Part shown: in pieces, positions 1 to 11,755 of the stretch | How positions within the stretch are numbered: the stretch's first letter is position 1 | Layout: each line of letters starts with the position of its first letter | NCBI RefSeq assembly: GCF_000002425.4 | Contig: NC_037253.1 | Location: 4,990,200 to 5,054,199 of the forward strand | Reading direction: 5' to 3' | Source of the DNA: Physcomitrium patens | Taxonomy: Eukaryota; Streptophyta; Bryopsida; Funariales; Funariaceae | DNA: 64,000 nucleotides | Translations under genes and position numbers: made by a program | Notes under the pieces: model-generated | What the model was told of the DNA's origin: nothing | The model's database searches: none | Seen by the model: only the letters and a program-made list of their open reading frames with translations

Positions 1-260
1 TATTTTGAGGTCGTATAGAACATCATTACATAGCTCTTAGGTAGATAGTATATATAGAGGCAAGAGTGAAGTCTTCTTTACTCTTGTCAATTCTTTTCTT
101 GCTTCTAATCTAATTTCAAGAGTCTATAGTTTTTTTGTCTTTTGACAATAGCCATTCTAATTTCTTTTTAATATACATACCTTCTTATTTCTATTTTACT
201 ATACTTCTTTGAGAAAATCTCACTTGTTTATTTACTTTCATTAAATTCTTGTCCTTAAAA
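1..260 (+). repeat. 5' LTR, last 260 bases
   Basis: It matches the last part of the 3' LTR ending at 7392 (for example the TATATAGAG and caagagtgaag blocks). It ends where the family LTR normally ends in GACA, here changed to AAAA. It is followed by the same leader sequence as in element A (ttgataagaata). Confidence 0.85.
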
Positions 261-475
261 AATTGATAAGAATACACTTACAATATCTAAGCTTTGTCTT
301 TTTTTTTTTATTAAGAGTAGATTATTCTTTTTTCTTGATAAAACATAAGTATATTAGAGGTTGCAAATAATCCTCTTCTAAATTGATATTATTTTGAATA
401 TTTTTTTGTTCTCTCGTTCTTTTCTTTACTTGTCTTAAGCAATATTATACATCTTTTTTCTTCTAAGTATTATTA

Positions 476-2814
476 TGGCAAAGGTTTTTAAAATGAAAAA
501 TGCAATAGTACAAAATATAAGAACAATTGAAAAAGTTAATACTTGTAATGCATCAATTCCATTTACTACCACAAGAACGAACAAGATTAATAAAATGTAG
601 AGATATAAAAATGATAGAAGCTATTTCAACATTTGTACGAAATCATATTTCTTTTTTTATAATAGAATACCATTCAAGCTTTAAAGAATCAAGAATTGCC
701 TTACTTGAGAAATTTGATGGTACAAGATCAAAGTTTTGAAGTTTCATTAGTCAAGTATAACTAACAATTGAACTTCTATTCTAAAGCTATCTAATTCTAG
801 GATCACAAGTCAAGTTTATTAAAACAATACTTTTTGGTTCTACGTTGTCATATTACGTGTTGTCTTCTTTACAAATGCACTAAGCACCTAGCTGTGGAAG
901 GTGAGGTTATATTTCACAAACATCTAAAAAATCCTAATAGATTTCACCCATGTTAAAAGAATATAATTCAAATTCCAATTCAAAAGTACTAAAAAATACT
1001 CTTCTTAGTAGCCTCAATCACACATAAATCTCAATTATCTTATTACTTTCATATTTAAGCAATTTAGATTTTTCTTATAAGCTCCAATCCTAATCAGTGA
1101 GTTTTAACAAGCTGTAACTTCTAATCTGACCGTCCACTTGATGTAAAATTTTGCATGGAATTGTTAATGTAAGTCCTCTATATGCTCACGAATTTTTAGT
1201 CTAATCCAACATACAAATTGTGAGAAAATCTCCAAAAATTGCACTAATGTCACTCGGCTGCCAATTTGAAAAGTGAAGCAAAAATCCTAGCTGTGATTTT
1301 TCCTTCTTCAACCATTAAATTTGACTCAAAATTGGTGTGAAGTTGATCTTTAAGTCCTTCAACACCATGCCAAATTTCATCTTGATCCAACTGGTAGATC
1401 TTTAGATATTACAGAAACCTTACTCAACCTCAAACTGCCAACTTCCAAAACTCTCTTGTGTTAAAAATCAGATATCTCTAAACCACACTGTTAAATTATG
1501 ACAAACTTTTATATATGCTTAGCACACCCAATAATCCAAATAATATCAAATTTTGAATTATAGATGTTATACTGATTGCACAAACTAATCAAAATTTCTA
1601 GTCCTAATTATATTATATAAAATCCAAATCACCAATATAAATCTTGACTTTGAACAACAATTTTCAAGACTTCAAAAATCCTAAAAAAAAAATCTTTATA
1701 TCCTTGAAAAGAACTTCAAGCTAGCTCTCAAATCTTAATCTTTGATCTTCAAATGCCTCTCTAATTTGCCCTAGGCAGTTATTTTAATGACCAAAGGTCT
1801 AATTTCGACTCTGTCTCACAAATGGTCAACCCTCGGGTATCAATCTAATCTATCCTAAGGAATTTTTTAGCCCAATCCTACCTTCAATTTGATCCTAGTA
1901 TCAACTATATCAACCATTTACCTCTTCTACGCTGATTTTATCAATTTATGGCCTTTCTAAGGCAGTAAAAGAGTTTCTATATCCTAGAAGGTAAAAATAC
2001 TAACTAATTTTTATCTACTTACTATTAAGATAAGAAAATAGGCTAAGAGACTTTCATAAAAGCCTTATTAAAATATTTTGAATTATTGTTGAATTAATAT
2101 AATAGAATATTAATTAAAAAAGTATTTTTAGTCATATTTTTACTATATAATCATATCATATCATGACAATGTTATCATAGTTTTTATCTTTTCTTGAATG
2201 ATGTCATTCAATATTAGATAATTTTAAAGTTTTTTTAGGAGAATTTTGATCTATACATAGAGAATATAATATAATTTATGTTACAACAAAAAAGATCTAT
2301 ATTTTGTAATAAAAAAATCAATTTGTAATATTGTATGCTTTATAGTTTTGACAAATTGAAATTGATATCAAGTGGAATGATATTACATTTATTAATTAAT
2401 TTCTTTACAGATTATAAAATAAGATGAAGAAATTGATGCTCAATTTAATTGATCCTCAAATATTGAATCAAACAATTTATTTTGTTGAAAAGTATGACAA
2501 TTCGCTTTTTGAATTTTGGTCAAGAATTGCATAAGTAGGCCTCAACATTATTACAATTCAATGGCAATACCAATGTCTTCTCAATACATATCTTTAGAAG
2601 TAGTGGATATACAAATTGATAAGGTATATTTCAAACATCTTATTGAATATAAAAAGACTTATTGTTATTAAGAAGGATTGTATCTATATTATAGAAAATC
2701 AAAGCATATTATTCAATATTATTCAAAGAAGCAATACAATCATAAAATAAAAAGTATAATTATCAAAAAAGATAATATATTGGAAAATAAGTTTGTCCAG
2801 CTATAATAGGAATT
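476..2814 (+). pseudogene. gag relic of the first Gypsy element, split by an insertion
   Basis: The relic starts at an ATG followed by a decayed version of the gag start in element A (its MAKLVEMKNA block). The blocks around 680-740 (FDGTRSKF) and 2410-2640 (RPQ-YYNSMA-P and the LIEYKKT-like end) align with element A gag. The middle is displaced by the insertion at 853-2174. A zinc-knuckle-like stretch follows near 2660-2740 but lacks clear cysteines. Many stops and indels are present. Gag would form the particle shell; this copy cannot. Confidence 0.75.
853..2174. mobile_element. Unclassified ~1.3 kb insertion inside gag
   Basis: Gag homology stops near 852 and resumes near 2175. The five bases TCATA occur on both sides (848-852 and 2175-2179), as expected for a target duplication. 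The block contains the motif aatgcactaagcacctagct, variants of which also start the low-complexity blocks near 42775 and 46120, so it probably belongs to a dispersed family. No coding potential is visible. It could be a solo LTR of another family. The exact ends are uncertain because the flanks are AT-rich. Confidence 0.45.
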
Positions 2815-3200
2815 ATGAGGCTAAAACCTTGTACAACACCTAATGAAGGTCCTATTTTCTCCTCAAAATTCTCTCCTTATTTTACAATAGATATTAGTTT
2901 AGAACCTAAACATTACAAAGACTTGGCCTTGATAGGTTCAAGAGCCTCAATTTATTTTTTAGATTAAGAGTTTGTTAAGAAATATAATATATTTTTAATG
3001 AAAAAAATATATATTCATGTAGAAGTCATAGATAGTTGTTTATTATTATTTGGAGATATTATTCATAAAAAATTTCTTCTAGAAATAGTAACTAATAGTC
3101 ATAGTATTTTGTGGTATTTAATATTATTACAACTTATTTTAATCTAATCATTTTTAGTTTATTTTAGTTAAAAAAATATAATCCTTAAATAGATTAGATT
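2815..3200 (+). pseudogene. Retroelement aspartic protease relic
   Basis: This is the counterpart of the protease of element A (38338-38874). It starts with a decayed MRLEPC-like block and retains remnants of SPYFT, the A-x-YFLD active-site neighbourhood and HVEVID. The catalytic Asp-Ser/Thr-Gly is not preserved. Stops and indels follow. Confidence 0.7.
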
Positions 3201-3589
3201 TCTCATAGTCTTGATTTTTTTAAAAGTATAATTAAAAATATAAATAATCAAATAAAAAGTTATAAGTCTAACACAATCAAACTTATGTTTGTAAGTACAA
3301 ATACTTGCTTATATATTACAAAAAAATGATCACCTTGTGTCATTTATGCCACATCTATTTTTAATAGTGGAAAGACTTCAAATGGCATTCCTACCTAATA
3401 TCAAGATTTTAAATATGTATTTGAAAAGAAGAATGCAAATACTCTTCCAAAATATCATTCCTATAATTACTCAATTGACTTTTAAGAAAGAACTTAATCG
3501 CTATTTGGTGCAATCTATAGTTTGTCACAAAATGAGTTGACTTAATTCAAAGATTATATTAAAGAAAATCTAGCCAAAAACTTCATATG

Positions 3590-4690
3590 CCATTCCAAAT
3601 CTCTAGTAAGAGTTTTAATTTATTTATGAAGAAAAAAGATGGATCATTGTGAATGTGTGTCAATTATCAAAGATTCAACAAGATCACTATTAAGAACAAG
3701 TATTTACTATTTTTGATATCTAGATTTATTAATCAATTGAATCAAGCTAAGATTTATACAAAAATAGATCTTAAGAGCCATAAAATTTAGTATGTATGAA
3801 AAAAAGAGATGAATGGAAGAATGTGTTTTGAATCAAGTACAGATATTTTGAATATAATGTCATGCCTTTTAGACTTATAAATCCACAAATAGCTTTTTAA
3901 TATCTAATAAATATTATTTTTAAAGAGTTTTTAGAAAATTTTATCATCTATTATCTATATGACATTTTAATCTATTCTAAGAATATAAAAGAAGATGAAC
4001 TTCATGTTTGTTATGTATTATAAAAACTAAGAGATGCAAGACTCTATGCTAAGATAAAAAAAAATATGTATTTTATACTACTCAAGTCAACTTCTTGGAA
4101 TACATCATTTCAAATGATGGACTTATAATGGATCTTAAGAAATTTTAAATTATTATAAATTAAAAAATCTCAAAAATGATAAAAGATGTTCAATATTTTT
4201 TGGAATTTTCCAACTACTATCAAATCTTTTATGAAAGACTTCTCTCAAGTTGCTACTCTACATACACATTTATCTTATAAAGATAAACTTAATAGAATCA
4301 AGAAGTGGAAGCAATATTTCAAGTTTTGAAGATAGATGTTATTTTTGTACCAATCTTATATCATATCAACTTTTTAAAGCTATTTTTTATAGAAATAGAT
4401 GCATCAAACTTTGTTTGAATGCCATGTTATCAAAAATAGGAATAGATAATAAACTTCATCCAATAGCTTTTATTCCAAAAAAAATTAGTAGCTGAAATTA
4501 ATTACAAGATCCACCTTAAAAAAACTTCTTGTAATTATGGATTTGTTGTAAGAATGGCACCATTACCTAGAAGGTACTCTTAATCCAGCCATTCGATATA
4601 TAAAGTACAAAAATCTTAATATTTTATGTCAACATGTATTTTGAATCATCGCCAAGCTTGCTTGAGTATGTCTTTGTTAAGATTCAAATT
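3590..4690 (+). pseudogene. Reverse transcriptase / RNase H relic
   Basis: Recognisable blocks in order are the VKKKD-like N-terminus, the VNYQ region, QLNQAKIYTKIDL, FEYNVMPF, the I-Y-YDI-IYSKN palm region near 3945-3990, the NFLEYIISND block near 4090-4120 and an RNase H stretch with METD-like and HHYLEG-like blocks near 4390-4590. Frames shift several times. In the family this enzyme copies the RNA genome into DNA; here it is dead. Confidence 0.85.
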
Positions 4691-4849
4691 CAAAATAACT
4701 TATTGACCAAAAAAAATAATAAGATTTATTTGATATATTCTTTGAATAATTTTACTTTATACCAAAGGAATGAAATGTCACTTTTGATCAATAACAAATA
4801 ATTCTCTTGAAGCCAAAGTATGTTTATCTTCAAATAATGAAATAAAATA

Positions 4850-6320
4850 TTAATTATTGATTCAACTTTTACTAAGCAATTTTAGTCAAGTATGTCTTTT
4901 GATCTTTTTATTTGTGATATTAAAAGAAACTCTTCAAAGTATCATGATATTTTTAAATTTGAATTCAAGAATAATCTACTATATTTTGAGGAGTACTTAT
5001 ATATTTAAGAAGATGAAGCTCAATTACATGTTCTTCAAGCTCATCATGAATTTCTAACAATAAGACATTTTGGGTACAATAAGACTTTGAAACCAATATC
5101 TAAGGATTTTTGATGGCTCTAAATGTAGACGGTGGTCCAAGATTTTATACAATGCTATAATATTTGCTTAAGATTACAAACTCCTTATCATCAATCTTAT
5201 AGAATTTTTCAACCATTACCTATCTAAAATAACTATGGACTTCTATTTCTATGGATTTTATCAAAAATCTTCTAGTCTCAAGTTCTTATGACTCTATATT
5301 TATGATAGTAGATTGTTTTATCAAGTTGACAGATTTTGAACCATATATAAAATCTATCACTAGTGAAGAAATAACCAAGCTTTTTTTTGACAATATCTTT
5401 TATTATTTTCGATTACTTAAAAATATTATATTAGATAGGAAAATTTAATTCGTATCAAGATTTCAAAAAATATTTTTCAAGATTTTAAAGATAGATATAA
5501 AACTATCTTCAACTTTCCATCTTTAAATTAATGGACAAAAAAAGCGTAGAAATCAAGTTTTAGAATAATATTTGAAGTATACTATCAATTTCTAATAAAA
5601 TGATTAGAAAACTCTTTTGTCATTGGTAAAGTTTGCTTATAACAACACAATATATTCTTCTATTCAACAAACATCTTATTTTATTAATTATAATTATTAT
5701 CTATAACTAAATGCTTTTGACTTTTTAAAGTTAATGATCCTCTAGCAAAATATTTGGCAAATCATTTATTTGAGTTACATATAATAATTAAGATACTACA
5801 AGAAAAGGCTCAAGAATAATAAAAAAACAATGCAAATGCCTATTGTAAGATTCAGCTTTATTTCCACATTGATAATAAAATATGATTATTTTTTCATAAT
5901 ATTCAAATTATTTGCCATTATAAAAAGTTAGATTACTTACTTATGAATGAATCAATCTAATTACTTCTTATTGATTACATCTATTAAATTTTATGAAAAT
6001 CCATCTTCTATTTCATGTATCTCTTTTTGAGTCATATAATACAATAAATATCTTGAAAAGAAGACAAATATCATTGCCTTCTATAGAAGTCAATAAAAAT
6101 AAAGAATTTAAGGTGGAAGAAGTCTTAGACTTAAGGGAGGGTTGACTAAGATTGAAATATATTATTCATTGGTACAAATATAATATTAACAAATATAGAT
6201 ATGATAGCCAGAAAAAAATCTTATAAATGTAGCAAAGAATGTCAAAGCTTTTCATGAATGCATCCATCAAAATCAAAAAAAAGAATAGTAAATCTTTGCT
6301 GTAAAAGAAACACAATTTAA
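4850..6320 (+). pseudogene. Integrase and chromodomain relic
   Basis: A remnant of the zinc-binding HHCC region is seen near 5035-5170. It is followed by the catalytic core start at 5251 (MDFIKNL, then IVDCF in place of the usual D-H-F) and a polypeptide tail that aligns with the chromodomain-bearing end of element A near 6090-6300. Internal stops and frameshifts are numerous. Chromodomain integrases direct insertion to histone-marked chromatin in related elements. Confidence 0.8.
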
Positions 6321-6848
6321 AAAACATTGCATTCTATCTTCTATCATTGTTTTTAATTTCTATATAATTATGGCATTAAAGATATAAAGAATCAATAACT
6401 AATAGATTCAAATTAAGATCCATCATTTATTGAATTATTAAATAAGACATTGTAATTATCATAGTCTTTAACATGATGTAATAGGAATGAAGACCTTTAA
6501 GAGTAACATGTTTTTTTTTGAATAGATGACAAGATACAATGCATTTGGTATCACGACCTCAAAAAGAAAGTTTTAATATTTGGTGATTTTATTAGAGGTA
6601 GAAAAATCTCTTGATGGTATTATAAATGTTTTGTTTGAAAGAAGTTATGAAGGTTTCAACAATGATCAAATAACATGGTAGTCTTTTTGCCCTAGTATAA
6701 GACATTACCAATAGTTGAGAGGACCTATCAACTACCTTCAAAGGAAACAAAGATTAGAATACATAGCAAATATAATTTGACTCATCTTAAACTTCTTCAA
6801 TATGTAATTATTGCTCCTTGTAGAATTTGTCTCTGAAAAAAGAGTTAA

Positions 6849-7392
6849 TTTCAGAGATATATATTTACTATAATTATTACTTAAATGATATGAATAGATA
6901 AAATTAGATAAAAGTAGATTAATTTCATAATATCTTCTAAATAGACTTTTTAAAAGTTTTATAGATATTGCTTTAAATTACATGTATTTATAGTTGATTG
7001 ATAAGTTAAAACTTAGTCAATAAGTTTATCACGTACCACACATGTTGATAGCTTGTAGAACCAGCGAATTATATGGCGCTCACATAGAAAACTTACCTTG
7101 CAAGTTATGATACATGTTGTACAAAGTCAATATATTTTGGAAGTCTTATAGAATATTGCCACATAGCTCTTAGATAGATAATATATATAGAGACAAGAGT
7201 GAAGCCTTCTTCATTCTTGTCAATTCATTTTTTGTTTTTAGTTTAATTTTAAGAATCTATAATTTTCTTGTCTTTTAACAATATCCATTCTAGTTTTTTT
7301 TAATATACATACCTCCTTATTTTTATTTTTTCAAACTTCTTTGAAAAAGTCTCACTTGTTTATTTGCTTTCATTGAGTTCTTGTTCTTAATA
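6849..7392 (+). repeat. 3' LTR of the first Gypsy element
   Basis: It is about 544 bases and similar throughout to the 550-base LTRs of element A. It starts at TTTCAGAGAT (family consensus TGTCA) just after a purine stretch (ctgaaaaaagagttaa) in the polypurine-tract position, and ends near gttcttaata (family consensus ends GACA). The LTR contains the promoter-like tatatatagagacaagag block. Confidence 0.85.
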
Positions 7393-7409
7393 CCATACCA
7401 AGTTTGTTG

Positions 7410-8680
7410 TAATATCTTTTACTTTTTAAAGAATTTTCTTTTTCTTTTTTCATCACTAATATAAAAAGTCACTTCTTTGCTATTGAATTCTTTGGATCAT
7501 AAGGTTGATAGATTTTCATTTTTTTTTCCACCCATTTAAGAACTATTTTTCTTATCACTTCATAGTTGTCTTCATTGCATCTTTTTTTTATTTGAAGATG
7601 ATATAATAGGTTTGATGCTTCTTTTGGATCTAAAATAAAATAAATTTTTTATTTTTCATATAATAAATCTTTTTTTCTTAAAATATCTTCATATCTCTTA
7701 GAATTTTTTTAAATAAATTTGATATAATTAAGTTTATTTAATATCTAAGCATAATTATTAATTGTACTTTGATGAATAAGTAAAAAAATAAAAATTCTTT
7801 AATCTAAAATTATTACCACTATAGCTAGAATTGGCATAAATTTCAACATCTTATCCTTCATCCTCTAGATATATAATTTTTATAAAAAGCTTACATCCTA
7901 TATATCTTTTAGATAATTATTTTCTAAATTTAGTAATATTATTGATTTAATCAATATCCTTGCCATAAAAATTTTGTCTTTGGTAGCACAAAAAGATTGC
8001 CATTTTTGAGATATAAGGTGTCTTTTTTTTAATTCATACTTAATCCAAGTCTTAATGTCTTTGGTGACGTAAGTCTTTGGAATTCCATATTTATTCCCTC
8101 CTACCATCTATTTCAAATCATGTAATCCTTAAAGAGTTTTTGCATCTATAAGATGGGATCCTCTTTTGCAATATCCATTTCAAATTATTGATATCTATTT
8201 TTCAATGTATGAAATAATAAAGTCCAAATATTTTTAATTAAATAATTAATTTTCACCATTATGCAACTTAAGTATCTCAAAACCATTTCTAAAAAGTTCT
8301 CATTTTTTTCAAAATGATTATATGAAATACTTCAATTGAAGTTTTTTCTTGATGAACAAAATTAACATCTAATTCAATAGTAGTCTCAATTATTCAATTA
8401 AGCATTCTTCTAATTTATATTTAAAGAAATAATATCTATTAGGCATAAATACTAGAGGATCTAATTTTGGATCTTGAACCACAACCATTTCATATTCATC
8501 TTCTTATCCTTTATTATCTAAAAGTCATGGGAAGTTGAAGTCAATTTCATCATTTGAAGAAATATTGTCAAAGTTAAGGACCTCAAAGACTTCATTAATG
8601 GTTTCTATCATGCCTCCATTTTCTAAGTTTTGAAATATAGTATCTACTTCACCTACAAAAACAACATACATAATGGTTAG
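7410..8680 (-). pseudogene. Unrecognised decayed ORF
   Basis: Read on the minus strand, several stretches look like eroded protein rather than noise: an acidic segment around 8680-8480 (GEVDTIFQNLENGG, then EDEYEMVVVQDP), a PNRYYFFKY block near 8440, an intact 69-residue stretch at 8107-7898 (GIPKTYVTKDIKTW, SQKWQSFCATKDK) and a charged block near 7610-7480. A possible splice acceptor (ttttgtag) precedes the first segment near 8660. None of it matches gag, pol or any family I recognise. It could be an old host gene or the ORF of a DNA transposon. Confidence 0.35.
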
Positions 8681-8789
8681 TATTGCATAACGTTCTTATT
8701 TTTAAAATAATATTTAACTAATTGGCAGTAATCTCTACCATTAAATTTTTATATTAGTTATTGCCAATATTTTAAATTAAAATTATAAA

Positions 8790-9050
8790 ATGGTGGATCC
8801 CATCACAAAGTTGCCCAAATAATGACCACTTTCTACTTATTTTTCATCCATTTTTTACTACCAATTTCTCCACAGTGGTAAAAAATGGTCACCATCTATA
8901 CTTATTTATAATTTATTCTACTCAATTTTTACCATCTATTTCTCCTTGGTGTTGAAAAATGGTCTCCATTCATGTCCATTTGTATTACTTCTATAATTTT
9001 TACACAAAATCATGTCTTTGTGGTAACAATCACTATCCATTTTTTCTTGC
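8790..9050. repeat. Degenerate tandem repeat, period roughly 75-85 bases
   Basis: The pattern atttctccacagtggtaaaa / atggtcaccatc recurs as atttctccttggtgttgaaa / atggtctccattc and, more weakly, as tgtctttgtggtaac / atcactatcc. Unit length varies. No coding potential is seen. Confidence 0.4.
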
Positions 9051-9059
9051 TAAAAATTT

Positions 9060-9835
9060 GTCCTTTTTTTTTCCTTGTTTGTTTGTTTGTTTTTTTTGTT
9101 TGTGATTGCTACCATGATTCTCTATGAGGAGGCACTACTACCCTCATATTACTCTGTAGGATTTGGCAAGCCTCCCCGTCCTACTCCACTAAGTGACTTC
9201 CAAGATATAATTTATTTTGTAAAAGACCATCAAATCTTATTATCATGTTGTGCAGCAATGTTGACACAAGGAGAGGGTGGCTAGTACTCATGGCCACCCT
9301 ATCTTATAGGGCTACATACTTGGCTAAATCTCTTGCATTTCTTATGCAATTCCGGTCTTCCATAGTTCCCAAGTGTTATCCATCCTTACCGCTTCTTCCA
9401 CTCTCTCCTGCTCACCTCGCCACGTTCATTTTCTTGCTCCCTTTATACTCCCTTCTTCACTTCTCTGCAACTACTGCTAATTTTTCTTGAGATCTTATGC
9501 TCATCTTTTGTGTTCTCCATGAATTCTCAACAGACCCTATAACAACAAGGATTCAAATTGAAAATCTAAGAGCCTAGATGTCTTGAGCTAGTTAATTGAA
9601 TAAGAATGTTTTTTTGACATGTAATAACGAGGTTGGTTCTCACTACATTTTCATTCATCCAACTTTACGCATAGATTCATTTGTCAAACTTTAGACATAC
9701 ATTCGTTCATTTCATTTTTAAGATCATTCTATTATTAGAAAATAAAATAAAATACATAGCACATATTTATTTAAAATCTATTTTAATTCATTACATATAA
9801 AAAAAGTTTTTTTTATCTTTTTTTATTTCAAAAAG

Positions 9836-9868
<33 letters not shown>

Positions 9869-10184
9869 AAATATGTGTAATTATTATATCTATATATCTA
9901 TATATCTATATATATATATATATATATATATTGTACCATTGGATCTCCTTACTTTGCATCTAGATTTTTATATTAAGGAGAGTTATTAAGGCATTATATT
10001 AAATTTTTTATGTTAATCTAAATTATTATAAAATTAAAATCAATAACATTAATAAAATTCGTTTTTGTGATTCTTGACTACATTGTGATTTGTGGTTAAA
10101 TTTAGTTGTTGTTTATTACAATGGTGCTAGAGGTGATTTTAAAAAAGATAAATTTATCTTATATACAAATAGACACTTTTATAT

Positions 10185-10219
<35 letters not shown>

Positions 10220-10743
10220 CACACACACATATATATACTCAAAAATATTATTATTAATTAAAATATTTTTTTATATTTATATAAAATTATATTAGATATA
10301 TCCATATATCCTTATAAATAAATAAGATATATCCCCGTCTCTCATTCCTACTTCCCCTCCCCTCATCTTAAGTTTTGAGTTTTTAATTATTCTTGATAAC
10401 AACTTTATCCAAATTCTCAAATTTGAGGTATTTACTTATTAAAATTTTGCTTTTAGTTGGAATAAATATTTGTGGTGGTAAATATCACATCCAAATAATG
10501 TGAAGGGTTGAATCAAAATAATGTTTCAAAGGACTATGTTTCTATCAATAGATTTAAGTGAAGTTTGTAAATTGCATGATCTAACATTCAATCAAAAATA
10601 TTGTTTTTTGAATTGCAAGATTTTCTTAAATACATGTAAACACAAAATTATTCTGTATGTAGACATACATACATTCTCTTTGTGGACAGTATTTGCATGT
10701 TAAATCCTAGCATTCATCTCCTTACCATTAAATTGTGAAATTA

Positions 10744-10774
<31 letters not shown>

Positions 10775-11240
10775 TTTAACAATTAAATTGCACAATAACA
10801 AAAAAATATGGTTTTTCATGTAATCTTTTTACATTACTTTTGTCATGTTGTATTTTATTTAAAAAGTATCATATATTTGTACATGTATAATGGAAGAAAA
10901 CATGTCATAATATTACATTTCATACATAAATTTATGCTTTTGCTTCTTCCTTCCTTTAACTATTATTATTTATTGTAACCCAAATTAGCATGATTATCTA
11001 AATTCGTGGTGTGTTTAATGGGTCAGGCTGGGAATGGGGTTCAAGACATGAGACGGATATAGAATAGATGATAAGGTGGCAAGGGGGGGTGTGGCTTTAA
11101 CAACTCTTTAAATAAATCATATGAAAGATCATTATTGAAGTAAAAAAATTCTATATGATTGAGGTATAAATAGTTGGGATGTAAATAGGGGTTGGGCCCC
11201 ACGATGGATGCACGACATTCATCCACTGAGGACCACATTG
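9060..11240. other. Intergenic, no recognisable gene
   Basis: The first 500 bases have somewhat higher GC and contain short open frames (for example 9075-9284 and 9245-9490) with no recognisable motif. The remainder is AT-rich with several microsatellites. No RNA gene or transposon protein was recognised. Confidence 0.6.
9838..9931. repeat. AT microsatellites
   Basis: There are two (AT)n runs, 9838-9866 and about 9887-9931, separated by ctaaatatgtgtaat. Similar runs lie at 10189-10238 (AT then AC) and an (AAT)n run at 10745-10774. Confidence 0.9.
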
Positions 11241-11755
11241 TGGCTCGTCAGCTCTGTTCCCACAAACCGGATATCAATTGAACTTCCAGGACGTCAACCT
11301 AGATACCCGGACTGTAGGGGAATAATCCGGATGTCAATAGGACGGGGGGCTTCGGCCGAAGGACCTAAGTAGTAGTCTACTTCGGAGCCTTCTCTTCTCT
11401 ATTCTCTAGTGCTACTGTTGTTCGTATGGATCACATCTTGCATCTCTAGTTGTTGTGGGGATCCCTGGCCGAACTAACACTCTCATCAGCTGGGAAGATG
11501 TCGGAAGTACAAGGCAGCGTGTTCTTTTCGCGGTTCTGCAACAAGATTTTAGCCTGAAGTGCTGAATTTCGAGTTGTTGTAGAGTTCGCTTGCAACGCGA
11601 GCTCTATTTGAGACTTTATTGATGTGGTAGAGATGGTTGAGTGTTTTTTATTTTTGTTCTTATGAATTATGAAATACTAATGATTTGAGACTTTCATTCT
11701 GAATTCATCTAGAGAGAGCTGGGCCTAGACTTTGGATATCGAATTAAGATCAGAT
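11240..11755 (+). promoter_or_regulatory. Leader/promoter region of the IPUT1-like gene with a possible 5' UTR intron
   Basis: GC rises here compared with the AT-rich DNA upstream. A perfect branch-point-like TACTAAT lies at 11675-11681, followed by a pyrimidine-leaning stretch and an AG at 11711-11712, suggesting the 3' end of a leader intron; I see no unambiguous donor. If the region is not spliced, short upstream ORFs at 11633-11665 and 11662-11688 would precede the main start. Confidence 0.4.

Larger units (their letters stand above)
1..7392 (+). mobile_element. Decayed Ty3/Gypsy LTR retrotransposon (5' end outside window)
   Basis: In order on the + strand: the end of a 5' LTR, a gag relic, protease, reverse transcriptase/RNase H, integrase, a chromodomain-like tail, and a 3' LTR. 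The same order and many recognisable peptide blocks occur in the better preserved minus-strand element at 34276-42086, which identifies this one as the same chromovirus-type Gypsy family. All frames are broken by many stops and indels, so it is not autonomous. The 5' LTR begins before base 1, so its target duplication cannot be checked. A foreign 1.3 kb block interrupts gag. Confidence 0.9.

Noticed and set aside
9060..9500. Possible gene at the GC-richer patch with frames 9075-9284 and 9245-9490
   Set aside because: The frames overlap, are short and have no motif or splice pattern.
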